From the NCBI RefSeq assembly GCF_900094625.1, contig NZ_FMAJ01000010.1:1-64000 (forward strand): a stretch of 64,000 nt of DNA, written 5' to 3'. Every line of letters starts with the position of its first letter. Position 1 is the stretch's first letter. The translations under genes and the position numbers were made by a program. Positions 27,701 to 35,009 of the stretch are shown here, piece by piece. The notes below the pieces were generated by a model that was not told the DNA's origin, made no database searches, and saw only the letters and a program-made list of their open reading frames with translations. This stretch comes from Rhizobium aethiopicum. Lineage in GTDB: Bacteria; Pseudomonadota; Alphaproteobacteria; Rhizobiales; Rhizobiaceae.

Positions 27701-30220
27701 GAGGCAGAAGATCAAGAGAATCTGCCAGACGAGCGCGCCGAGCGGATCCATGAAATACCAGCCGAGCACCGAGGCAAAGAACCAGGCGATCGGCGTCAGC
27801 GAACGGCGCAGATTGTCGAACATCTTCCAGCGGCCAAGGGCCGTGACGCCGTATTTCGGATTGAACATATAGGGCAGGAGCTGCCAGTCGCCGCGCGCCC
27901 AGCGATGCTGGCGCGATGTCTCCACCTCGTAACGGATCGGAAAATCCTCGACCAGTTCGAGATCGGTGACGAGCGCGCAGCGCGCCATCGAGCCTTCGAG
28001 AAGGTCGTGGCTGAGCACGGAATTCTCCTCGATCCGGCCTTTCAGCGAGGCTTCGAAAGCATCGACATGATAGAGACCCTTGCCGGTGAAGGTACCTTCG
28101 CCGGCAAGATCCTGATAGACGTCGGAAACGGTGAAGACATAGGGGTCGAGACCGCGATTGATCGAGAAGACGCGCTGGAAGACCGAGGCATCCTTGCCCG
28201 TGGTCAGCGACGGGGTGACACGCGGCTGCAGCACGCCATAGCCGCTTTCGACGCGGCCGGTCTTCGGATTGATGACCGGGCGGTTGATCGGGTGATAGAG
28301 CTTGCCGGCGAGCTTGGTGACGGCATCGCGCATCAAACGCGTGTCGGCATCGAGCGTCATGACATATTGCACATTGGCCGGCACGGTGTTGGCGCCGGGC
28401 AGATAGGTCGTGTCGCGGTCGCCGCGCAGAAGCATGTTCAGCTCATGCAGCTTGCCGCGCTTGCGCTCCCAGCCCATCCACACGCCTTCCGCGGGATTGT
28501 AAAGACGGCGGCGATGCAGCAAGTAGAAACGCGTCTTGCCGTCATAGGCATAGCGGGCGGAAAGATTGGCGATCTCGCGTCTCGCATAATCGAGGACTTC
28601 GAGATCGGCGGGCGTCTCCTCGGCATCGCTGTCGGGCCAGTCGCTGAGCAGCGCGAAATAGATCTCGCCCCGGGGATTGGCGAGATAATGGACCTCGAGG
28701 TTGCGCACCTGATCGTCGACGCTGTCGCGATTCGAGATCAGGCAGGGCACGACGAGCAGCGTGCGCGCATCCTCCGGAATGCCTTCCTTGAACTCGTAGC
28801 CGACGAGGCGGGCCGGCGTCACGAAGAAGGAAAGCACGGTATTAAAAAGACCTGTCGCGCCCTCCGAGGCCGGCAATGAGAACATGATCAGCAGGATTGC
28901 GATCTCGATCGCACCCATTCCGGCACTTGCCATGAACCTGCCGACGATCGCCATGGCGATAATCGTCAGGAGCATGACGGGCAGGGCGATCGCCAGCCAG
29001 TTGAACTGGCGTACGGCGCGCACGAAATGCTGGGTGATCGTCGGGCGATAGTTCGCCCGCGCCTCGAGCTTCGGCCGTTGCGCGCCGGACAGGAAGCCGC
29101 CGACATTCGGTTCATGCGGCTGCGGCTCGTCGGAGGCCTTGGCGGCCTCGGTCATGTCGAGCGCCAGCTGGGCGATTTCCATTTCGGTCAGCGGCGAACG
29201 CTTGGCCAGTTTCTCGATCTGCTTGCGATATTTGTTGCGCGAGCCGGAATCGAGGATCCCGTAATCCGAATGCTCCCAGAGCAGCTTGTCGACATGGCTG
29301 ACCTGCTCGACCCAGACCGACCATTCGGTATCGTCGATCTCACGCAGGCTACGGATGATGTTTCCCATCGTCACGTTGCCGGAAGAGAGACGGCTGTGCT
29401 CGGCCGTCGTCGCCTCTTCGGTGTTGCGGCCAAGCGCTTCCAGGCGCTCGTCGAGCCAGGTGATCGCCAGACTCGATGTCTGCGAGCCGTCACGAAGGCG
29501 ATAGAGGAACTGCGTCGAGAAGGTATTGTCTTCGGCGAGCGGCTCCAGCGTCTTCAAATAGGCGGCGGCCTTGGCCGGATCGGTCAGGCGCACCAATTCG
29601 TCGGCCGCCTCGTTGGCGCGGCGGCGCAGGCGCCGGCTGGCTTCGACACGGCTCGAAATGCGGCGAAGGTTTTCCACCAGTACGTAGCGCACCAGCGAGG
29701 GCAGAGCCCAGAGTTCACCGATCCGCAGCGTCTCGCTGGCCTGAAAGCCGTCGACCAGCGCCGTCAGGCTTTCCTGTGAGACCGTGCTGTGGGTATGGGC
29801 GACGTAGAGCCAGGCAAGCACCAGCGTGCGCGGAATTTCGCCGCCGCTGACGCGCATCGTCGGTAATTCGCGGTAGAAGCGGCGGGGAAAGTCGCGCCGT
29901 ACCTCCTGGATCGCCTCTTCAACGATGTAGTGATTGTCCAGCAGCCATTCCGCCGCCGGCGTTATCGTCTCTCCGGCCTCGACGTCGGTTGCCGTGGTGC
30001 GGTAGACGCGCAGGATTTCCTTCTCGTTTTCCTTGTGGCGCGCGAAGAAATCAAACGGGGCGAAAGCCGGCAGCTTGTCGACGCCGTTGACGGCGACTGC
30101 TGTGCCCATCTCCTTGATGTCTTCGATGGAAAGATAAGTCGAGCGGATCGAATCATTGTGATCGATCTGCTTCGTGTCGGGTTCGCGGAAAAGGCTCGGA
30201 GAAAGATTGGCAATAGACAT
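21701..30220 (-). CDS. ndvB: Cyclic beta-1,2-glucan synthase NdvB
   Basis: Giant inner-membrane enzyme that initiates, elongates and cyclises beta-1,2-glucan from UDP-glucose. 2839 residues, matching NdvB/Cgs. Two hydrophobic helices lie at about 410-460. A processive glycosyltransferase domain has TLDADTRL (about 623) and QHRWARGDWQ (about 775), then four more helices (about 810-970). A large C-terminal region with glycoamylase-like and GH94 phosphorylase-like domains (about 1300-2839) sets ring size in homologues. I chose the ATG 30218-30220 by family length; the frame extends 61 codons upstream without a ribosome site. It is the largest gene in the window and appears intact. Confidence 0.97.
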   Translation of the reverse strand: MSIANLSPSLFREPDTKQIDHNDSIRSTYLSIEDIKEMGTAVAVNGVDKLPAFAPFDFFARHKENEKEILRVYRTTATDVEAGETITPAAEWLLDNHYIVEEAIQEVRRDFPRRFYRELPTMRVSGGEIPRTLVLAWLYVAHTHSTVSQESLTALVDGFQASETLRIGELWALPSLVRYVLVENLRRISSRVEASRRLRRRANEAADELVRLTDPAKAAAYLKTLEPLAEDNTFSTQFLYRLRDGSQTSSLAITWLDERLEALGRNTEEATTAEHSRLSSGNVTMGNIIRSLREIDDTEWSVWVEQVSHVDKLLWEHSDYGILDSGSRNKYRKQIEKLAKRSPLTEMEIAQLALDMTEAAKASDEPQPHEPNVGGFLSGAQRPKLEARANYRPTITQHFVRAVRQFNWLAIALPVMLLTIIAMAIVGRFMASAGMGAIEIAILLIMFSLPASEGATGLFNTVLSFFVTPARLVGYEFKEGIPEDARTLLVVPCLISNRDSVDDQVRNLEVHYLANPRGEIYFALLSDWPDSDAEETPADLEVLDYARREIANLSARYAYDGKTRFYLLHRRRLYNPAEGVWMGWERKRGKLHELNMLLRGDRDTTYLPGANTVPANVQYVMTLDADTRLMRDAVTKLAGKLYHPINRPVINPKTGRVESGYGVLQPRVTPSLTTGKDASVFQRVFSINRGLDPYVFTVSDVYQDLAGEGTFTGKGLYHVDAFEASLKGRIEENSVLSHDLLEGSMARCALVTDLELVEDFPIRYEVETSRQHRWARGDWQLLPYMFNPKYGVTALGRWKMFDNLRRSLTPIAWFFASVLGWYFMDPLGALVWQILLIFCLFVAPTLSLINGIIPRTSDIVARAHLYTVWSDITAANAQVALRIVFIADSAAMMADAIGRSLYRLFVSRKLMLQWRTAASVQAGGQGTLASYYKQMWHAPVLALLALAFAALPGDNAFLVGIPFALLWILSPVVAWYVSQSAETEDRLEVADSVSSELRKIARRTWRYFETFTTPEQNYLPPDNIQETPHVIVAARTSPTNIGVYLLSVVSGRHFGWFSFEETLERLEQTIATVDRMEKFRGHLFNWYHTDTLQTLGPRYVSAVDSGNLAGHLIAISSACRNWAEAPSAHMQGNLDGVGDTAGILGEVLADLPDDRKTVRPLRRRLEERIVGFQNALAAVKREHEFASIRIINLAVLARDIEKLAANLDHEVKSKQSEEVTQWAASLVRVCEAHISDSTFDLSKVDALRPRLVALRDKARDLAFSMDFGFLFRPERRLLSIGYRVESGELDQACYDLLASECRLTSLFGIAKGDLPTEHWYRLGRQVVPVGSRGALVSWSGSMFEYLMPPLVMQERGGGILNQTNNLVVVEQMNYARKLGIPWGISEAAFNARDHNLNYQYTNFGVPTLGLKRGLGHNAVIAPYASLLASQYDPPGALENLQRLRKVGALGKFGFHDAVDFTPTRVPEGKKCAVVYNYYAHHHGMSIAAVANVAFNGHLRELFHSDPVIEAAELLLQEKAPRDIPVMSGKHESDTPASIQDDLLRPEIRKISDPLSRDRELVFLSNGHYSLMLTATGAGYSRWNGLSVSRWKADPTEDRWGTFIFLRDTATNEWWSATAEPKGVEGEKIKVEFADEKAQFTKTVGDLTSEVECIIATEHDAEARRVTLLNMGGEDRFIEVTSYLEPVITADDTDNAHPAFARMFVKTEIGKRGDVIRAERNKRDPNEPNISLAHLIVDNAGDTRHTEFETDRRTFIGRGRSLADAAAFDPGATLSGSDGFVLDPVMSLRRTVRVPAGKKVSVFFWTIAAPSREEVDKAVNRYRHPDAFNHELVQAWTRTQVQMRHVGVTSQQAAAFQHLGRYLVYPDMQLRKDEATVEAGLQSQSALWPLAISGDFPIFTLRVNDDMDLDIAREALLAQEYLRSRGVTADLVIMNERASSYAQDMQHALDAMCENVRRMGQADGLRQHIFAVRKDLMEESTYNALIAASRVTLHAKNGKVVDQINRAVALFAPSKDELQEMERAERNRAPVKRIAPAPPPVVPAVAIEEEGDLDFWNGIGGFARDGREYVVRLPGGHATPQPWINVISNDRFGFHVSAEGAGFTWSVNSRDYQLTSWSNDAVVNRSGEAFYLADLESGAVMTPFAALSRRPDIRFEARHGLGYSVFSTVQHEIALELTQTIDREKPVKLQRLRLRNTGSTGRKLRLYGYVEWVLGSNPGRTAPFILSKHDEEIGALFATNPYSIDFSSRTAFFAASETLSSFSASRREFIGKAGTIQAPQAVSAAAALSGATELDGDPAAALAFDIELAAGEERDITFFLGDTPTEAEARVLIADIRKTSFDDAVEANRAFWRDFTGRLQISTPDRGMNNLVNTWLPYQSLGCRIMARTAFYQASGAFGFRDQLQDTLAFLLHEPSIARRQILNAASRQFREGDVQHWWLPGTGAGVRTLISDDVVWLSYAIHHYCSVTGDKSVLDEELAFLEGPALLEGQHDSFYKPEISEDKASVYEHAALALDLAIARKGANGLPLFLGGDWNDGMNRVGIGGRGTSVWLGWFLAGALRSFIPYAEERGDTARAGRWSAHLAELKKALETAGWDGGYYRRGTFDDGALLGSKESPECRIDSIAQSWSVLSGEGDAARAGKAMDAVLDQLVDEEARIIRLFTPPFVNSARDPGYIKAYPPGVRENGGQYTHAATWVVMALAELKRGDDALRCFQILNPITHALDKASAEKYRVEPYVVAADVYGHEPYASRGGWTWYTGSAGWLYRAAVEGLLGIRLQNGRLYVRPSLPSEWDGFAAEVERDGGKYRISVSKASNASGYTLSINGSEVADPEEGYPLG

Positions 30221-30457
30221 GGGTTCGGTTCTGGATCCAAACGAAGTTATGGCTGTTTTGCTCAGCCTTTTGCACTGCTTATCATGACTGCTACATGAAC
30301 GGAGCCCGATTCTTCGAAGATCGATGAAGCCGGGGTGAATGACGTCTGGGCCACGCCATGACCGGGCGCAGCCTTGGTCCGGGGCGGCCCGAAGGGCGAT
30401 CAATACCCTCTCCGCAAAACCATGGCGAAAAGTTGGACAGTTTCGAGATAATTCAAG

Positions 30458-30643
30458 TCAAGAGGCATGAGCCGCAGGGTGGTCCGCCTGCTCGACCGAG
30501 GCGGGAGCCAGGATCATGCCTGCACCGGTTGCCGCTGGGCAGAGCGTCCTGCCCGCCGGCTTCCGCCCAATGTCCTGACAGGCGCGTACAGCAACATTGA
30601 GATCGGCCAAAGACATAGCGAGACCAAAAACGTCGCATTCCAT
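30458..30643 (-). CDS. Doubtful small hypothetical protein
   Basis: A 61-residue minus-strand frame beginning MECDVFGLAMSLADLNVAV with moderate third-position GC. There is no recognised family and no clear ribosome binding site. It sits in the gap upstream of ndvB between better-supported genes. It may be real but weakly expressed, or chance. Confidence 0.25.
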   Translation of the reverse strand: MECDVFGLAMSLADLNVAVRACQDIGRKPAGRTLCPAATGAGMILAPASVEQADHPAAHAS

Positions 30644-30731
30644 CGTGTCAGGAGGCGCTTTCGATCGCGCCAAAGATGGAGGAATGATCAGGGGAGCGAA
30701 GCGCCGTGACTGGATGTCCGGGTGCCAAAAA

Positions 30732-30767
30732 TGCGGCAATTGCCGCAGCCTCGGCACGTGCCGAGGC
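30732..30767 (-). terminator. Two adjacent perfect palindromes ending in a T tract
   Basis: On the minus strand, GCCTCGGCACGTGCCGAGGC (30748-30767) is followed directly by TGCGGCAATTGCCGCA (30732-30747) and then TTTTT. Both are exact palindromes. The second, with its T tract, is a good Rho-independent terminator for the small gene ending at 30782. Confidence 0.8.
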
Positions 30768-30781
30768 TTATCATCTGCCGA

Positions 30782-30946
30782 TTATCCGAGAACGCCGCAG
30801 ACCATGGCCACCACGAACAGGAACGCCGCGGTAAATATCGTTCCATGGAGCACGGCCTGAAGCCTTTGGCGCGCAGCGTGCGGCTTCCTGCTCTGTACGG
30901 AACCATAGTGGTTCACGTGAGTATGCGAAATACCCAGCTCTGCCAT
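30782..30946 (-). CDS. Small membrane protein, 54 residues
   Basis: A short gene with a strong ribosome site: GGAGG lies 6 bases before the ATG at 30944-30946. The product starts MAELGISHTHVNHYGSVQSR and ends with one hydrophobic helix (residues about 34-53, GTIFTAAFLFVVAMVCGVLG). It is followed by a double palindromic terminator. The layout (polar, basic N-terminal half, single C-terminal helix) suggests a small tail-anchored inner-membrane protein. I do not recognise a named family. Confidence 0.75.
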   Translation of the reverse strand: MAELGISHTHVNHYGSVQSRKPHAARQRLQAVLHGTIFTAAFLFVVAMVCGVLG

Positions 30947-31070
30947 GTGTCGCCTCCGTTGTTCTCATGCGGCCGGTTGTGCGGCTCGCCGTTATATTTC
31001 TTATTCCCTATCAAGTAGGTAGAGATAAATTTCCGTCCAGAGCGAGCGGAAGAGAAAATTCAACCACTCT

Positions 31071-31253
31071 TTAGCAGAGCGTGCGCCATGCCCAGATCAA
31101 CGAGCGCTCAATGGCGTTCTCGTTCTGCGGCAGGTTGGAGGTCTCGATCAGCCGCCGGTCCTTTTCCGCTGGCATGGAAACTGTATGTTCCTTGCGGTCG
31201 GCTCTTACGGGAGGATCGAGGTAGCCCATGGTCATCCCGCCGAGAAAGAACAT
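31071..31253 (-). CDS. Small hypothetical protein, 60 residues
   Basis: The ATG at 31251-31253 is preceded by GGAGGT at 6 bases, one of the best ribosome sites in the window. The product begins MFFLGGMTMGYLDPPVRAD and continues with a charged middle (RKEHTVSMPAEKDRRLIET) and ends IWAWRTLC. No membrane segment is strong and no family is recognised. An upstream in-frame ATG at 31286 lacks a ribosome site. It lies between ndvB and the peptide ABC operon on the same strand as both. Confidence 0.6.
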   Translation of the reverse strand: MFFLGGMTMGYLDPPVRADRKEHTVSMPAEKDRRLIETSNLPQNENAIERSLIWAWRTLC

Positions 31254-31415
31254 GCATTGACCTCCATCGATCACGAAAGCTAACAATCGTTAACAGGATC
31301 ATGACAGAAGCGGGGCAGCTGTCAATAGTCTAGTCGAATGGTCGTCTTTTAAGGAAACATTATCCTTAAGCCTCGCGACGGTCGTTTCCTTTCAATGGCT
31401 TGAAATGACTGGCTT

Positions 31416-32165
31416 TCAGCCCTTGACGAAACCCTTGCTCGCGATCATCAGATTTTTTGTGTAATCCTCCTGGACCGCGCCCTTCACCAGCTGTTGCGAG
31501 CTCAATCGCTCGACGACGGCGCCATTGCGCATCACGGCAAGCCTTTCGCACATGTGGGTGATGACGCCGAGGTCATGGCTGACCATCACGAAGGTGAGCT
31601 TACGGTCGCGCCGGATCTGTTCGAGCAGGTTCAGAACCTCCGCCTGCACCGAGGCGTCGAGCGCCGATGTCGGCTCATCGAGCAGCAGGATCGACGGTTG
31701 CACGATCAGCGCCCTGGCGATCGCGACACGTTGCCGCTGACCACCAGAAAGCTGATGCGGATAGCGGAAACGGAAACCATTGCCGAGACCGACCTCGTCG
31801 AGCGCGCGGGCAATGCGCTTGTCGCTGTCGGTAACCGCGTGGATCGCAAGGGGTTCGAGCAGCAGCCGGTCAATCGTCTGGCGCGGATGCAGCGAGCCAT
31901 AGGGATCCTGGAAGACCATCTGCACCCGCCGATAGAAGACCTTGCTGCGCTTTGAACCTTTCAGCTCTTCGCCGTCGATGCGGATCGTACCGCCGCTGAT
32001 GGGCGCAAGTCCGGCAACGGCGCGCAGCAAGGTCGATTTTCCCGACCCGGATTCACCGACGAGGCCGAAGGATTCACCGCGTTCGACGCTGACGCTGACA
32101 TCCTTCAGCGCGTGAAAATCATCGTAGACGACACTGAGACTGTCGAGGTGGAGGGCTGCGGTCAT
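31416..32165 (-). CDS. Peptide ABC transporter ATP-binding protein (DppF/OppF type)
   Basis: Second ATPase of a dipeptide/oligopeptide importer, 249 residues. Walker A is GESGSGKST, signature LSGGQRQRVAIARAL, Walker B ILLLDEPTSALD and switch MVSHD. The start ATG overlaps the stop of the preceding ATPase gene (ATGA at 32162-32165), so translation is coupled. It is the last gene of the operon dipeptidase - binding protein - permease - permease - ATPase - ATPase. It is shorter than classic OppF, lacking the C-terminal extension. Confidence 0.9.
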   Translation of the reverse strand: MTAALHLDSLSVVYDDFHALKDVSVSVERGESFGLVGESGSGKSTLLRAVAGLAPISGGTIRIDGEELKGSKRSKVFYRRVQMVFQDPYGSLHPRQTIDRLLLEPLAIHAVTDSDKRIARALDEVGLGNGFRFRYPHQLSGGQRQRVAIARALIVQPSILLLDEPTSALDASVQAEVLNLLEQIRRDRKLTFVMVSHDLGVITHMCERLAVMRNGAVVERLSSQQLVKGAVQEDYTKNLMIASKGFVKG

Positions 32166-32995
32166 GCCGTCCACTCCGGTCTGCGGTCGAGCACCGGCAG
32201 CGGATGGCGGTTTGCGCCGATTTCCGGCATGCAGTTCAGCAGTCCCCGCGTATAGGGATGCTGCGCATGGTTGAGGTCGGCCGCCGCCAGCTCTTCGACG
32301 ATCTTTCCGGCATACATGACGATGACGCGATCGCAGAAGGAGGAAACCAGTCTCAGATCATGCGAGATGAAGATCAGGCCCATGCCGCGCTCCGACACCA
32401 GCCTGTCCATGATCCGCAATACGTCGAGTTGCACCGTCACGTCGAGCGCCGAAGTCGGCTCGTCGGCAATCAGCAGTTCGGGCCCCGCGATCAGCATCAT
32501 GGCAATCATCGCGCGCTGTCCCATGCCGCCCGAAACTTCATGCGGGTGCAGGTCGAACACCCGTTTCGGGTCGCGGATCTGCACCGCTTCCAGCATGGCG
32601 AGCGCCCGTTCGCGCGCCTCCGCCCTGCCGACCTTCTCATGCGCGCGCAGCGTTTCGCAGATCTGCCGCCCGATCGTCATGACCGGATCGAGCGAATATT
32701 TCGGATCCTGCAGGATCATGGCGATGCGCTTGCCGCGCAGCCGGCGCCTTTCGCCGACGGATGCCTTGAGGAGATCGATGCCGTTGAAATCGAGCCTGTC
32801 GGCGGTGACGATGCCGTGTTTCGGCGTCAGCCCCATGATCGCCCGGCCGGTCTGCGACTTGCCGGAACCGGATTCGCCGACGATGCCGAGCCTTTCCCTG
32901 CCGAGGGTGAAGGAGACGCCGCGCACGGCCTCGATCACGCCGGTGCGGGTGGGATAGCTGACCTTCAGCCTGTCGACCGTCAGAAGTGTCGTCAC
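32162..32995 (-). CDS. Peptide ABC transporter ATP-binding protein (DppD/OppD type, GTG start)
   Basis: First ATPase of the peptide importer, 277 residues. Walker A is GESGSGKSQ, Q-loop AMILQDPKYSLDP, signature VSGGMGQR, Walker B LLIADEPTSALD, and the C-terminal oligopeptide segment is HPYTRGLLNCMPEIG. The start is GTG at 32993-32995, overlapping the upstream permease stop as GTGA. The longer open frame upstream is in the shadow of the permease gene. The signature VSGGMGQR differs slightly from LSGGQ but is normal for this subfamily. Confidence 0.9.
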   Translation of the reverse strand: MTTLLTVDRLKVSYPTRTGVIEAVRGVSFTLGRERLGIVGESGSGKSQTGRAIMGLTPKHGIVTADRLDFNGIDLLKASVGERRRLRGKRIAMILQDPKYSLDPVMTIGRQICETLRAHEKVGRAEARERALAMLEAVQIRDPKRVFDLHPHEVSGGMGQRAMIAMMLIAGPELLIADEPTSALDVTVQLDVLRIMDRLVSERGMGLIFISHDLRLVSSFCDRVIVMYAGKIVEELAAADLNHAQHPYTRGLLNCMPEIGANRHPLPVLDRRPEWTA

Positions 32996-33927
32996 TGCCC
33001 GCTCTCCTTCGGATCGAGCGCGTCGCGCAGGCCGTCGCCCAAGAGGTTGAAGCCGAGGCTGACGATGAGGATGGCGATGCCCGGCATCGCCGCCACCCAC
33101 CATTGATCGAGGATGAAGCGCCGGCCCGAAGCGATCATCGCGCCCCATTCCGGCAGCGGCGGTTGTGCGCCGAGACCGAGGAAGCCTAGGCCGGCCGCCG
33201 TCAGGATAATGCCCGCCATATCGAGCGTCACGCGGACGATCAACGAGGACATGCAGAGCGGCATGACATGACGCACGATGATGCGCAAAGGCGACGCACC
33301 CATCAGCCTCACGGCCGAGATATAGTCGGAACGCCGGACCGTCAGCGTCTCGGCGCGCGCGATGCGGGCATAGGGCGGCCAGGAAGTGATGGCGATGGCG
33401 ATCACCGCATTCTGGATGCCGGGGCCGAGAGCGGCGACGAAGGCGAGCGCCAGCACCAGTTTCGGAAAGGCAAGAAAGATATCGGTGATACGCATCAGCG
33501 TCGCATCCACCCAGCCGCCGGCATAGCCGGAGACTGTGCCGACGATCAGCCCGATCGGCGCGGAGATAATGGCGACGAGCACGACGACGAACAGCGTCAG
33601 TCGCGACCCATAGATCAGCCGAGAATAGATGTCGCGGCCCTGATCATCGGTACCGATCAGGTAGCCGGCCGTTCCCGGCGGCAGCAGGCGGGCATTGCGG
33701 AGATCGCCGACAACGGGATTGTGCGTAGCGAGGAGATCGGCAAAAGCGGCGACCAGGAGCAGTCCGACGATGATCAGCAGGCCGACGACGGCAAGCCTGT
33801 TTGCCGTGAACTGCCGCCAGGTGACGTAAGCGCGGCCGAGACGGGCCTGCATGCGCGATTGCGGCCGGTCGGAAAGCAGCCATTCGCGGCGGCTCATCGT
33901 TGGAGATGGGCTGGCAGGGGCCGTCAT
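32992..33927 (-). CDS. Peptide ABC transporter permease (DppC type)
   Basis: Inner-membrane permease of 311 residues. It has a cytoplasmic N-terminus, then the OppC_N segment (TWRQFTANRLAVVGLLIIVG) and HNP/GTDDQGRDIYSRLIYGSR typical of DppC. The EAA loop is DYISAVRLMGASPLRIIVRHVMP. ATG 33925-33927 overlaps the stop of the DppB-like gene (ATGA). Its own stop overlaps the start of the ATPase gene. The chain of 4-base overlaps implies tightly coupled translation. Confidence 0.92.
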   Translation of the reverse strand: MTAPASPSPTMSRREWLLSDRPQSRMQARLGRAYVTWRQFTANRLAVVGLLIIVGLLLVAAFADLLATHNPVVGDLRNARLLPPGTAGYLIGTDDQGRDIYSRLIYGSRLTLFVVVLVAIISAPIGLIVGTVSGYAGGWVDATLMRITDIFLAFPKLVLALAFVAALGPGIQNAVIAIAITSWPPYARIARAETLTVRRSDYISAVRLMGASPLRIIVRHVMPLCMSSLIVRVTLDMAGIILTAAGLGFLGLGAQPPLPEWGAMIASGRRFILDQWWVAAMPGIAILIVSLGFNLLGDGLRDALDPKESGQ

Positions 33928-34991
33928 CGGGTTCGCGTCCTTGGGTCGAGCGTCCGGTAGAGAAGATCGGACAGAAGGTTGATGCCGATGAAGATTGTCC
34001 CGATGACGATCGTGCCGCCGAGCACGGCGTTCATATCGGCGTTCTGCAGCGAATTGGTAATGTAGAGCCCGATGCCCGGCCAGGAAAAGACCGTTTCCGT
34101 CAGCACCGATCCTTCGAGCAGGCCGGCATAGGAAAGGGCGATGACGGTGACGAGCGGCACGGCGGCGTTGCGCAACGCGTGCCCCCAGATCACCCGCATC
34201 TCCGAAAGCCCCTTGGCGCGCGCGGCGACGATATATTCCTGCGAAAGCTCGTTCAGCATGAAGCTGCGCGTCATGCGGCTGATATAGGCGAGCGAGAAAT
34301 AGCCGAGCAGCGAAGCGGGCAGGATGATGTGGCGGAAGACATCGTAGAAGACATCCCATTGCCCCTGCCAGGCGCTGTCCAGAAGATAGAAGCCGGTGAT
34401 CGGCGTGAACGTATATTCGAAGACGATGTCGATGCGGCCGGGAAAGGCCACCCAGCGCAGCTGCGCATAGAAGATGACGAGCGAAATCAGCGCCAGCCAG
34501 AAGATCGGCACCGAATAGCCGATGAGGCCGATGACGCGCACAACCTGGTCGGCGATGCTGCCGCGGCGCACGGCTGCGAGAACGCCGAGCGGCACGCCGA
34601 CGCAGGCGCCGATCAGCGTTCCCAGCGTCGCGAGCTCGATCGTCGCCGGCATGACCCGGCGGATGTCGACCATGACAGGATTGGTCGTCAGCACCGAATT
34701 GCCGAAATCGCCGGACAGCACGCCTTTGATATAAATGTAAAACTGCTGATAGAGCGGCAGGTTGAAGCCCATCTCCTGGCGCACCCGCTCGACGACATGG
34801 GTAGGAGCGCGGTCGCCGAGGATGGCGAGCACGGGATCGATCGGCACGACGCGGCCGATGAAGAAGGTGACGGCCAGAAGGCCGAGATAGGTGGTGACGG
34901 CAGCGAACAGGAAACGCCCTGCCGCCTTTGCGAAGGTACCGGCACGGCCCTTGCGGGGCCGCGCCTCTTGTGTGGTTTCGATCGTGTTCAC
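33924..34991 (-). CDS. Peptide ABC transporter permease (DppB type)
   Basis: Inner-membrane permease of 355 residues with about six helices. Marks are LAVTFFIGRVVPIDPVLAILG near the start, RVRQEMGFNLPLYQQF, and the EAA loop EYIVAARAKGLSEMRVIWGHALRN. The longer periplasmic loop at about 190-215 (WVAFPGRIDIVFEYTFTPI) is common in this subfamily. It starts 18 bases after the binding-protein stop and overlaps the next permease by four bases. Confidence 0.92.
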   Translation of the reverse strand: MNTIETTQEARPRKGRAGTFAKAAGRFLFAAVTTYLGLLAVTFFIGRVVPIDPVLAILGDRAPTHVVERVRQEMGFNLPLYQQFYIYIKGVLSGDFGNSVLTTNPVMVDIRRVMPATIELATLGTLIGACVGVPLGVLAAVRRGSIADQVVRVIGLIGYSVPIFWLALISLVIFYAQLRWVAFPGRIDIVFEYTFTPITGFYLLDSAWQGQWDVFYDVFRHIILPASLLGYFSLAYISRMTRSFMLNELSQEYIVAARAKGLSEMRVIWGHALRNAAVPLVTVIALSYAGLLEGSVLTETVFSWPGIGLYITNSLQNADMNAVLGGTIVIGTIFIGINLLSDLLYRTLDPRTRTR

Positions 34992-35009
34992 GCCGCTAAT
35001 CCCGCCGGA

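Noticed and set aside
26246..28879. 877-residue plus-strand frame
   Set aside because: It lies antisense to ndvB and mirrors its codon bias; the antisense of a high-GC gene commonly stays open. The same applies to long plus-strand frames at 22145-24184, 24242-26230 and 13179-14813.
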